A DNA stretch of 64,000 nucleotides from CAVRGQ01 sp963720785. Lineage in GTDB: Bacteria > Actinomycetota > Acidimicrobiia > IMCC26256 > DASPTH01. The position numbers and the translations under genes are program-made. The notes below the pieces were generated by a model that saw nothing but the letters and a program-made list of their open reading frames with translations, did no database searches and was not told the origin of the DNA. This document shows, piece after piece, positions 43,419-51,988 of the stretch (position 1 is its first letter; each line of letters starts with the position of its first letter). The DNA is taken from NCBI GenBank assembly GCA_963720785.1, contig CAVRGQ010000004.1:558001-622000 (forward strand), in the 5' to 3' direction.

Positions 43419-46154
43419 TCAGCGCCGGAGCAGCCGTCGCTGGCGCTTGCCACTGACGCCCTTGCGGATGCTCTCGAGCACGCGGGCCTTGTCGTCGGCA
43501 TCGAGCTTGTTGCCGGCTCGGTCGGTGAGCTCGAAGCGGTCCACTGCCGTGCCCGCGATCGTGACCAACCGCGCCGAGTGGACGTTGATCCCCGCTGACG
43601 CGATCGCCGCGGCGAGGCTGTGGAGCAGCCCGCGACGGTCGGGGCTGCGGACCTCACAGATCGAGTACCAGGGCGATGCCGCGTCGTCGAAGCGCAGCTC
43701 GGCGTGGGGGTTCGCGAGGGTCTCGAACCCGGTCTCGAGCGCCACGAGGATCGCGCGTTGGATCTCCACGGCGTCCGGCGGCGGGAGCTGGGCGAGCTCG
43801 TGGGGCTCGAGCCGGGCGGGAAAGAGTTCGGCCCGGCGCACGAGGAACGAGTCGAGGGCCGCGCCGTCGGTCCAAGTGGCCACCGCCGCGTTGAGGATGT
43901 CGAGGCCCTGATCGGCGATCACGCCGGAGATCTTGGCGAGCAGGCCCTCGCGGTCCCTCGCGGCCACCTCGATGCGCCACGATCCGACTTCGATCGGTGT
44001 GACCGACACTCGGACCTCGTGCCGCTTCGGCACTGGCTCCACCAGGCGCGCCTGGCGGGCGATGTCCTCGGCCTCCTGGGTGACCAGGTACGCGCGGGGC
44101 GCGTGCTCGATCCGGTCGGCGAGGTCCTGGTCGTCGCCGACGATCCTGATCGCCTCCGCGCGGCGGCGTTCCAGCAGGTTGCGCGACTGACGGTCGCCGG
44201 CGTCGTGCTCGAGGAGGTCGAGTACGAGGGCGAGCAATCCCCGGAGGCGCTCCCGGTCCCAGGACACCAGGGTGTTGCGGGCCAAGGTCAGCAGGTACAA
44301 CGCGCGCGCGTGCTCGGGCGTCTCGAGGTGGGTGGCGATGGGGAACACGCTCTCCTCGACGAGGCCGTCGACCTTGGTGGCTGCGGCGCGCATCAGGTCG
44401 GGGTTGCCGACGAGCAGCGCGATCTCCTGTTCGGCGGCGGCGCCGAGATCGAGCCGGTGCGAGATGCGGCGGGCGAGCTCCACGGGTGACGTGTCCTGTC
44501 CGGCGGTCTCCAGGATCAGCGCCGCGAGGAGCAGCCACTCGGGATGGGCGAGCTGTGCGTGCACCTGCTCGGCGTCGTGGTCTGATGTCCAGACCTCGCG
44601 CACTGCGTCGACCGTCCCGAACTGGTGGACCTGCGACGGATCGGTGAGGAACGGGTCGGCGCGCCGTCGGCCGACTGCGGCGGCGAGCTCGGGGAGTGCC
44701 CGTTCGAGTACGCCCGTCGTCTCGAGGAACCGCCAGGCGCGCGCGTCGCCCTTCTGGAGCGACTCGAACAGGAGCTGCGTGCTCTTGGCCGTCCACTGCA
44801 ACGGGGTGGTGCTCCACGCGGCGATCCAGTCGAGCAACCGGCTGCCAGGGCGCGCGCCGTGCGCGACCGCGAGCGAGGCTTCGAGCGCCAGCTCCAACGC
44901 GAGTGGCGACGGGGCCTCCGCCTCGAGGTCGACCACGCCGTCGCGGACGGCGAGCCATCCCCCGACGGGTTGGGTGTCGGGAGTCTCCGGTCGCTCGCCC
45001 GCCTCGGCGCGCATTCGCCCGATCCGCCAGCGCAGCATCGGCGGCGTCATGAGCGTGGTCACGAGCACGACAAGGAGCAGCGCCGCGTAGAGGTCGCCGC
45101 CGAGAATCCCCTCGTTGAGCCCGATGGTGGCGAAGATGAGCCCCACCTCACCACGTGGAATCATGCCGAACCCCACGAGCCACTTGTCGCCCGGTGATCC
45201 GAACATGCCGAGCGCAGCGACGAGCTTGCCGAGGATGGCCACCACGAGCAGTGCGCCGGCGATGCCGAGCACTGACGGCTTCGTGAAGGCACTGACGTCG
45301 GTGTTGATGCCGATCTCGAGGAAGAACACCGGGATGAACAGGTGGCCGACCGGCGCGAGCTCGCGTTCGATGCGGGGCTTGACCGTGCTGCGCGACAGCG
45401 CGAGCCCGGCGACGAAGGCGCCGACGATGGGCGCGAGCTGTGCGGCGTCGGCGAGTTCGGCGAGCGCGAGGGTGAACGCGAGGGTGAGGGCGACGAGCGT
45501 GCCCGCTGATCGCGATCTGCGGTCGACCATCTGGAAGAGCTTCGGGGCGAACTTGGCGCCGAGCACCGCGGTCACCACCAGGAAGCCGACCGCCACGCCC
45601 AGGATCACGCCGATGTCGAGGAGCGACACCGATCCCTCCGACACCAGCCGCACCACCACGGTCAGGATCACGAGCCCGAGCACGTCGTCGGCGACGGCGG
45701 CGCCCAACACGGTGCGTGCTTCCACCGTCGCGAGTGCGCGCAGATCGGAGAACACGCGAGCGGTGATGCCCACGCTGGTGGCGGCGAGTGCCGCACCGAT
45801 GAACAGCGACTGGTTGCTGCTGTGGCCGAGGGCGCTGGCTACCGCGAATCCGCCGGCCATCGGCGCCGCGACCCCGATCAAGGCGACCGACATCGACGAA
45901 CGCCCCACCGCTCTGAGCTCGCCGATGTCCATCTCGAGCCCGACCCCGAGGAGGAGCAGGATCACGCCCAGTTCGCCGAGCACGGTCAGGGTCTCGTCAC
46001 CCCCGACCATGTGCAGCACGGAAGGGCCGATGATGATGCCGGCCACGATTTCGCCGACGACGGCGGGAACGTTGATGCGTTCCGCGATTTCCGCCGCCAC
46101 CTTGGCGGCGACGAGGACGATCAGGATGTCGAGCAGGACAGCAGTGACGTCCAT
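43419..46154 (-). CDS. CPA2 cation/proton antiporter fused to GlnD-like and ACT domains
   Basis: 911 residues. Residues 1-385 form a CPA2 antiporter of about 12 helices (EINVPAVVGEIVAGIIIGP-like start, AsnAsp-type pair Asp156-Asp157 in AAVADDVLGLVIL, GMIPRGEVGLIFATIGL). Residues 430-700 are soluble and helical, and resemble the C-terminal half of GlnD uridylyltransferase: FLETTGVLERALPELAAAVGRR and RALYLLTLARN parallel GlnD's LPEFGRIVG and LYLLTVADIR. The HD metal residues are lost (LILETAGQ where GlnD has LFHDIAKG). ACT1 is at about 725-775 (DREGLLAKISGVIADQGLDI) and ACT2 at about 827-890 (DRRGLLHSLAAAIASAGINV). In GlnD, ACT domains bind glutamine. Inferred: a glutamine-gated antiporter moving K+, Na+ or NH4+. 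It is divergent from amtB. Confidence 0.85.
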   Translation of the reverse strand: MDVTAVLLDILIVLVAAKVAAEIAERINVPAVVGEIVAGIIIGPSVLHMVGGDETLTVLGELGVILLLLGVGLEMDIGELRAVGRSSMSVALIGVAAPMAGGFAVASALGHSSNQSLFIGAALAATSVGITARVFSDLRALATVEARTVLGAAVADDVLGLVILTVVVRLVSEGSVSLLDIGVILGVAVGFLVVTAVLGAKFAPKLFQMVDRRSRSAGTLVALTLAFTLALAELADAAQLAPIVGAFVAGLALSRSTVKPRIERELAPVGHLFIPVFFLEIGINTDVSAFTKPSVLGIAGALLVVAILGKLVAALGMFGSPGDKWLVGFGMIPRGEVGLIFATIGLNEGILGGDLYAALLLVVLVTTLMTPPMLRWRIGRMRAEAGERPETPDTQPVGGWLAVRDGVVDLEAEAPSPLALELALEASLAVAHGARPGSRLLDWIAAWSTTPLQWTAKSTQLLFESLQKGDARAWRFLETTGVLERALPELAAAVGRRRADPFLTDPSQVHQFGTVDAVREVWTSDHDAEQVHAQLAHPEWLLLAALILETAGQDTSPVELARRISHRLDLGAAAEQEIALLVGNPDLMRAAATKVDGLVEESVFPIATHLETPEHARALYLLTLARNTLVSWDRERLRGLLALVLDLLEHDAGDRQSRNLLERRRAEAIRIVGDDQDLADRIEHAPRAYLVTQEAEDIARQARLVEPVPKRHEVRVSVTPIEVGSWRIEVAARDREGLLAKISGVIADQGLDILNAAVATWTDGAALDSFLVRRAELFPARLEPHELAQLPPPDAVEIQRAILVALETGFETLANPHAELRFDDAASPWYSICEVRSPDRRGLLHSLAAAIASAGINVHSARLVTIAGTAVDRFELTDRAGNKLDADDKARVLESIRKGVSGKRQRRLLRR

Positions 46155-46299
46155 CCGCTAGCGCCCCGGCTCGTGGGCGGTGTGGCGCGCGTGGAACGAA
46201 GGGGCCTCCCCCGGGCGTGCACTCATGGGGGCGACGCTACGGAGCGACTGTTTCGAGATTGTTGCCGACTCATGAAGCGGTGCTTGCCGGAACCAGAGC

Positions 46300-46343
46300 G
46301 TCAGGTTCCTGTCAGGTTTTGGTCACTCACGCGTGACCTTCGT
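46300..46343. promoter_or_regulatory. Four-unit GlnR-like box upstream of amtB
   Basis: GTCAG, GTCAG, GTCAC and GTGAC begin at 46300, 46311, 46322 and 46333, exactly 11 bases apart, the phase of GlnR sites (gTnAc-n6-GaAAc repeated). The last two also form a perfect inverted repeat, GGTCAC-N6-GTGACC (46321-46338). It lies 108-151 bases before ATG 46451 and also upstream of the divergent antiporter gene. Confidence 0.65.
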
Positions 46344-46450
46344 GCGATGCCCGGGAAATCCGTCGCCTCCAAGTTGGCAGGCGACTCGAGTCGTCCGGGC
46401 AACGGCGCCCAGGCTCGCGTTTCCTCGTCCACGAATATTGGAGGCGTTCA

Positions 46451-48058
46451 GTGAAACGATGGGGCCGCCGAACTGCGATCGTCTTGACGCTCGCAGTGGC
46501 GCTGGTAGCGATGACGAGCGCGGCAGCATTCGCTGTCGACCCGTCGATCGATGTCAACCCGATCAAGGGCCTGACCAACACCGACCTGGGGCTCAACAAC
46601 CTCTGGATCATCATCGGTGCAGTGCTCGTGATCTTCATGCAGGCCGGATTCGCGCTCGTCGAAACCGGCTTCTGTCGTGCGAAGCACGCGGCTCACGTGG
46701 TGAGCACCAACTTCGCCATCTTCGGCCTCGGCTTCGTCGGGTTCTTCATTCTCGGATTCCCGATCATGTTCAGCGGCTACAGCTACTCGGTCTTCGGGAT
46801 GGCGAGCCCCATGAGTAGTGGTCAGGGGCTCGTCCACTTCGGGAGCAGCGGGAACTGGGTCTTCCTGTGGGGTCAGAGCGGCTTCGCGCTCAACGGCGTT
46901 GCGTACAGCGTGCCGATCGCCGCGTTCTTCCTCTACATGGTGGCCTTCATGGACACCACGGCGACGATCCCGACGGGTTCCATGGCCGAGCGCTGGAACT
47001 GGAAGGCCTTTGTGGGCTGGGGTCTGTTCTGCGGCGCGCTCTACTACCCGATCTTCGGTGGTTGGACCTGGGGTGGCGGCTGGCTGGCCAAGCTCGGCAA
47101 CAGCCTCGACCTGGGCTTCGGGTACGTCGACTTCGCAGGCTCGGGCGTCGTGCACGCCATGGGTGGCATCGCGGCACTCGCGGGTGCAGTCGTCTTGGGG
47201 GCCCGCATCGGCAAGTACGGCCCGGACGGCAAGCCGAAGGCACTCGCCGGCCACAGCATCCCGATGGCGATGCTCGGCACGTTCATCCTGCTGTTCGGTT
47301 GGTTCGGCTTCAACGCGGCTTCGACGCTCGCGGCGACCGACCTGCGTTTCACCGTCGTGGCCGTCAACACCGCGATCGCGGCAGCATTCGGCGCCACGGT
47401 GGCGATGTTCTACTGCATGAAGAGGATGGGCAAGCCCGACCCGGGCATGATGGCCAACGGCATGCTCGCCGGTCTGGTGGCGATCACGGCGCCGTGCGCG
47501 TTCGTGCAGCCCTGGGCCGCGGCGGTCATCGGCGGCCTTGCGGCGATCATCATCGTCGAGTCCGTCTTCTTCTGGGAGCGCAGGGGCATCGACGACCCGG
47601 TCGGCGCGATCTCGGTGCACGGCGTGGGCGGCATCTTCGGTGTCCTCTGCATCGGCATCTTCTCCGACGGTCGCTACGGGGCCGGCTGGAACGGCACCAC
47701 CGGCTCGACCACGGATGGCAAGGGTGTCACCGGCATCCTGTACGGCAGCGGCAAGTTCCTCGGCAGCGGTTCCTTCGGGAAGCTCGGCTGGGGTCAGCTG
47801 GCATCGCAGGCCATCGGTGCACTGGTGATCATCTTCGTCATGGGCGGCATCGCCTATGCGTTCTTCGCCATCCAGAACAAGCTGATGAAGGGTGGCATCC
47901 GCTCGAGCGAGGCCGACGAAATCGCTGGTCTCGACATGGGGGAGATGGGTGTCCTCGCCTACGACAACCTGCAGCTTCGTGAGCTGGACGTCGTCGGCGT
48001 CGACCAGGAGACGGTCATCGTCGGCGGTCCGTCGCAGGAACCGACGATCGGCCGGTAG
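46451..48058 (+). CDS. amtB: Ammonium transporter (Amt family)
   Basis: 535 residues. A cleavable-looking signal (1-28, ending AFA-V) is followed by 11 helices with the Amt signatures: FMQAGFALVETGFCRAKHAAHV, the twin pore histidines His235 (HAMGG) and His390 (SVHGVGGIFG), and FGWFGFNAAST. It conducts ammonium into the cell. A cytosolic tail of about 50 residues follows the last helix, where PII proteins bind in other species, but no glnK lies nearby. The upstream region (46155-46450) has 11-base-phased GlnR-like repeats and is shared with the divergent antiporter-ACT gene. Confidence 0.97.
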   Translation: MKRWGRRTAIVLTLAVALVAMTSAAAFAVDPSIDVNPIKGLTNTDLGLNNLWIIIGAVLVIFMQAGFALVETGFCRAKHAAHVVSTNFAIFGLGFVGFFILGFPIMFSGYSYSVFGMASPMSSGQGLVHFGSSGNWVFLWGQSGFALNGVAYSVPIAAFFLYMVAFMDTTATIPTGSMAERWNWKAFVGWGLFCGALYYPIFGGWTWGGGWLAKLGNSLDLGFGYVDFAGSGVVHAMGGIAALAGAVVLGARIGKYGPDGKPKALAGHSIPMAMLGTFILLFGWFGFNAASTLAATDLRFTVVAVNTAIAAAFGATVAMFYCMKRMGKPDPGMMANGMLAGLVAITAPCAFVQPWAAAVIGGLAAIIIVESVFFWERRGIDDPVGAISVHGVGGIFGVLCIGIFSDGRYGAGWNGTTGSTTDGKGVTGILYGSGKFLGSGSFGKLGWGQLASQAIGALVIIFVMGGIAYAFFAIQNKLMKGGIRSSEADEIAGLDMGEMGVLAYDNLQLRELDVVGVDQETVIVGGPSQEPTIGR

Positions 48059-48184
48059 GCCAACTCACACACTCCGCCGGTGGGCGGTCGGACGTGCTCC
48101 ACGCGTTCGGCCGCCCGCCTCCGGCAATTCGGCCCGGGTCGTGCACCGTCGGCCCGGGTCGGCGCGCAACCGCCACTGTCCGAG

Positions 48185-48446
48185 ATGCGCGCCGGAGACG
48201 CCTTCTCGTTCGGTGAACGCTCGGTCGCCCTGTCTCCACGCGAAGCCATGCTCGCCGGGATGCTGAGCGCGGCCTCCAACCAGGCGGTGTCGCGTGCCGC
48301 GTACCGCGTCCTCTGCCGCGCTCGGGCTCGAACCTCGTCGCGACGAGCACGCGTTCCTGGGCCTCGTGGCCCTTCTCCGGCATCATGCCGAGCCCCTCGG
48401 GCTCGCCGGGCGGTCGGCTAACGTCCGCGCGGCTTGGCCACCTTGA
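48185..48446 (+). CDS. Small winged-helix-like protein, frameshifted
   Basis: Two short frames join near 48310 to give about 87 residues: MRAGDAFSFGERSVALSPREAMLAGMLSAA... then AALGLEPRRDEHAFLGLVALLRHHAEPLGLA. The pattern (beta strands, LSPRE, then a recognition-like helix and LRRHxxPLG) resembles the OmpR C-terminal DNA-binding fold without the final wing. The 3' end overlaps the start of the ligase-like gene. It could equally be a decayed fragment. 48059-48184 shows no gene. Confidence 0.35.
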
Positions 48447-49634
48447 ACTTCGCCGTCCTCGCCGACGCGATCGCGCGGGAATCACCTGAGCGCGAAGCCG
48501 TCGTGCGCGGTGATCGCCGCCTCACCTGGGGGCAGCTCGCGTCACGCTCGCGCTCTCTGGCCTGGCACCTGCACGCGGCCCGCGGCATCGGGCCCGGCGA
48601 CAAGGTGGCCATCGTCCTACCGGGCTGCCCCGAATACCTCGAGGCGTTCGTCGCCGCCAACAAATTGCGTGCGGTGCCCGTAGGCGTGTCGATGAACTCG
48701 AGCATCGACGCGCTGCACAAGGTGCTCGACGGGAGCGACGCCAAGGTGGTCGTCTGCGCGCCCGAGATGGCGCACGACGTGACCAAGGCGATCCGGAGCA
48801 TCCCGAAGAAGTGGCGCCCCGCCGTCCTCGAGGTCGGCGCCGAGTACGAACGCCGCGCTCGCCGATGCGAACCCGCCGGGAGAGTGGCCGGTCGAGGAGC
48901 CGACTGCGGACGACCTGATCGCGATCGCCACCCGCCACGTGCCCGCACCGGTCGACGGCGTCATCGAGACGCTGTTACCCGTCGCGCCGCTCGAGGGTGG
49001 CCCGGGCTTCGCCGAAGTGCTCGGCGTACTCGCACGAAGTGGCCGGATCGTGTTCCCCGACTCGCGCGACTTCGACGCGCGGCTCGTCTGGGGGGTGGCG
49101 CGGGCGGAGCAGGTCGTCACGCTGGCGATCGGCGGCGACGCGCTCGCCCGCCGCCTGCTCGCGCAGTTGCCGACTGCGCTCGGCGACGGGCCGCTGCCCT
49201 CGTTGCAGACCGTCACCTCGGTCGAGTCGCCGCTCGGAGCAGATGTCGCGGACGCGCTCGAGGCCGCGCTCCCCGGGGTGGCGATCGCCCACCGGACCTT
49301 CGGGAGCGAGGCGCCGGCGCCGTCTCGCTCTGAGCAGATCCACCCCTCCGTCATCGAAGCCCGGCTCCGGAAGCACAAGAGCATCGCCGACTGCGTGGTG
49401 CTCGGCGTCTCGGACCCGCGTGTGGGCAAAGCCGTGGTCGCGGTGGTGGAGGTCGTCGACAACCACTACCTCGATGCGCCGGAGCTCGCGGCCTGGTGCC
49501 GTGCCCACGTGCCGGGCAGCCTCACGCCGGGCCGGTTCGTGTTCATCGAGAAGATCGAGCGGTCGCCCGGGGGCGATGCCGACGAAACCGCACTGCGAGC
49601 CTTCGTCATCGACCAGTTGTCGCACGACGACTGA
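48434..49634 (+). CDS. Reduced AMP-binding (acyl-CoA synthetase-like) protein, frameshifted
   Basis: TTG 48434 follows TAACGT by 9 bases. The N-terminal 140 residues look like an acyl-CoA ligase (RRLTWGQLASRSRSLAWHLHA, GIGPGDKVAIVLPGCPEYLEAFVAANKLRAVPVGVS) and the last 100 like its C-terminal subdomain (IHPSVIEARLRKHKSIADCVVLGVSDPRVGKAVVAVVE). The TSGTTG-type ATP loop and the catalytic C-terminal lysine are not found, and the joined length of about 400 is 100-150 short. A frame change lies near 48850-48862 (EYE to ALADANPPGEWP). It is probably a non-catalytic or decayed ligase homologue. Confidence 0.6.
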
Positions 49635-49691
49635 CGCGCGAACTGTCGTGAAGGACGTCGGAGCACAGCCCGCTCGGCCTGGCTGACGGCA

Positions 49692-51869
49692 TCAGAGCAT
49701 GAACAGCATCTCCTGGTAGGTCGCGAGCGGCCAGAGGTCGTCGGCGACGAGCGACTCGAGCTCGTCGGCGGCGGCCCTGACCGTCTCGATCGCCGGGAGG
49801 AGTTGTTCGCCTGCGTGCGCGCCCTCGGCCTCGGCCGAATCGTGCGTGTCGGCGGCCAGCAGGCCGCGGAGCTCGACGATGCCGGCGCGGAGTTCGCCGA
49901 TCACCGCGGTCATCTCGTGAAGGGTGTCGGTGTCGGCCTCCACGCCCACGGCCTGCAAGCTGGCGACGTTGGTCGCGAGCTCCGTCTGGTAGCGCAGCGC
50001 CGCCGGCAGGATCATGGTGGTGGCCATCTCGAGCGTGAGCCGGGCCTCCACGTTGATGCTCATCACGTAGTGCTCGAGCGCGATCTCGTAGCGACTGTGC
50101 ATCTCGCGGTGGCTGAACACGCCGTAGTGGCTGAACAGATCCAGGGCCCGCTCGCTGACGAGCTGGGGGAGCGCGTCGAGCGTGGTGCGCAGGTTCAGGA
50201 GACCGCGCTCCTCGGCCTCGATCTTCCACTCCTCGGAGTAGCCGTTGCCGTTGAAGACGACGCTGCCGTGCATCGTCATGATCTCCTCGAGCACCTTCTG
50301 GATCGCCGCGTTGAGCTCGAGGCCCTCCTCGAGCAGCGATTCGAGCTCGGTCGCGATGTGGTCGAGCGCCTCGGCGAGCGACGTGTTGATCGTCACCATC
50401 GGTCCGGCGATCGACTGCAGCGAGCCCGGTGCGCGGAACTCGAAGCGGTTCCCGGTGAACGCGAAGGGGCTGGTGCGGTTGCGGTCACCCGGGTCGGTCG
50501 GCAGCACCGGAAGGGTGTCGACGCCGATCGTGAGCGCGCCCTTCTCCTTCGAGCTGGTCGCGCCACCCTTGGCGATCTGGTCGAACACGTCGGTGAGCTG
50601 GTCGCCGAGGAAGATCGAGATGATCGCCGGTGGAGCCTCGTTCGCCCCGAGCCGGTGATCGTTCGTGGCCGACGCGACCGAGGCCCGCAGGAGCCCGCCG
50701 TAGCGGTGGACGGCCCGGATCACCGCGGCGCAGAACACGAGGAACTGCGCGTTGTCGTGCGGGTTGTCACCGGGGAGCAGCAGGTTCCCCTCCGACGCGT
50801 TGCCGAGGGAGAAGTTCACGTGCTTGCCGGAGCCGTTGATCCCGGCGAACGGCTTCTCGTGGAGCAGGCACTCCATGCCGTGCTTCTGGGCGACGCGCTT
50901 GAGCGTCACCATCAACAGCTGCTGGTGGTCGGCGGCGAGGTTCGAGCGTTCGAACATCGGGGCCAGCTCGAACTGCCCGGGCGCGACCTCATTGTGACGG
51001 GTCTTCGCGGGGATGCCCAGTTTGAACAGCTCGCGCTCGACGTCGAGCATGAAGGCGAGCACGCGGTCGGGGATCGCACCGAAGTAGTGGTCGTCGAACT
51101 CCTGGCCCTTCGGGGGCCGTGCGCCGAAGAGCGTGCGCCCGGCGTTGAGGAGGTCGGGCCGCGAGAGGAAGAAGCTGCGGTCGATCAGGAAGTACTCCTG
51201 CTCCGCGCCGGCGAACGACACGACCGCGTCGGGGTGCTCGTGACCGAACAGGCGCAGGACGCGCTCGGCCTGCTTGGCCATCGCCTGCTGCGAGCGCAGC
51301 AGCGGCGTCTTGTGGTCGAGGGCCTCGCCGGTCATGGAGACGAACACGGTGGGGATGCACAGCGTGTTGCCGTTGGAGTTCTCGAGGATGTACGCGGGGC
51401 TGGTGACGTCCCAGCCCGTGTAGCCCCGGGCCTCGAACGTCGCGCGCAGGCCGCCGTTCGGGAAGCTCGACGCGTCGGGCTCGCCCTGGGTGAGCGTCTT
51501 GCCGCCGAACTCCGCGATCGACGATCCGTCGGTGCCGGGCTCGAGGAAGCTGTCGTGCTTCTCCGCGGTGAGACCGGTCAACGGGTAGAAGACGTGCGCG
51601 TAGTGCGTCGCGCCCTTCTCCATCGCCCAGTCCTTCATCGCCGCGGCCACCACGTCGGCGACGGTCGGGTCGAGCGGCTTGGCGTGCTCGATCGTGGCCA
51701 TGAGGGACTTGAAGATCGGCTTCGGCAGCCGGGCCTGCATCACGCTCTTGCCAAACACGTTCTGGCCGAAGATCTCCCCGGGCGCCTCGGACGCGACGAA
51801 GGAGCCGGCGGGCGGCTGGAACCGCTTCACCGAATCGATGGCCTGCAGGCGCGACGTACTTCCACTCAT
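49692..51869 (-). CDS. glnN: Glutamine synthetase type III
   Basis: 725 residues, the size of GSIII. Typical segments are FGQNVFGKSVMQARLP, HYAHVFYPLTGLTAEKHDSF, FPNGGLRATFEARGYTGWD, AGAEQEYFLID, TRHNEVAPGQFELAP, LLHEKPFAGINGSGKHVNFSLG and NRTSPFAFTGNRFEFR. It forms large homododecamers distinct from GSI and GSII and is common in cyanobacteria and Bacteroidetes. ATG 51869 follows GAGGAG. Upstream (51918-51944) is an 11-base-phased GlnR-like box. It is the fourth glutamine synthetase gene within 14 kb. Confidence 0.96.
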   Translation of the reverse strand: MSGSTSRLQAIDSVKRFQPPAGSFVASEAPGEIFGQNVFGKSVMQARLPKPIFKSLMATIEHAKPLDPTVADVVAAAMKDWAMEKGATHYAHVFYPLTGLTAEKHDSFLEPGTDGSSIAEFGGKTLTQGEPDASSFPNGGLRATFEARGYTGWDVTSPAYILENSNGNTLCIPTVFVSMTGEALDHKTPLLRSQQAMAKQAERVLRLFGHEHPDAVVSFAGAEQEYFLIDRSFFLSRPDLLNAGRTLFGARPPKGQEFDDHYFGAIPDRVLAFMLDVERELFKLGIPAKTRHNEVAPGQFELAPMFERSNLAADHQQLLMVTLKRVAQKHGMECLLHEKPFAGINGSGKHVNFSLGNASEGNLLLPGDNPHDNAQFLVFCAAVIRAVHRYGGLLRASVASATNDHRLGANEAPPAIISIFLGDQLTDVFDQIAKGGATSSKEKGALTIGVDTLPVLPTDPGDRNRTSPFAFTGNRFEFRAPGSLQSIAGPMVTINTSLAEALDHIATELESLLEEGLELNAAIQKVLEEIMTMHGSVVFNGNGYSEEWKIEAEERGLLNLRTTLDALPQLVSERALDLFSHYGVFSHREMHSRYEIALEHYVMSINVEARLTLEMATTMILPAALRYQTELATNVASLQAVGVEADTDTLHEMTAVIGELRAGIVELRGLLAADTHDSAEAEGAHAGEQLLPAIETVRAAADELESLVADDLWPLATYQEMLFML

Positions 51870-51917
51870 CGAGAGCTCCTCGGTCTTCGCTGGTCGAACG
51901 CACGCTACGGAGGCCGG

Positions 51918-51944
51918 GTGTCCGGCGCGTTTCCAGCGAGTGAA
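51918..51944 (-). promoter_or_regulatory. GlnR-like box upstream of glnN
   Basis: On the minus strand TTCAC-N6-GAAAC-N6-GACAC, each unit 11 bases apart (GTGTC 51918, GTTTC 51929, GTGAA 51940 on the plus strand). TTCAC-N6-GAAAC is a close match to the GlnR consensus gTnAc-n6-GaAAc. It lies 49-75 bases before ATG 51869. Confidence 0.6.
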
Positions 51945-51988
51945 GCGACTACTGGGAGCGCCATCGATGCGGGTCAGGTCGCGGTGCG

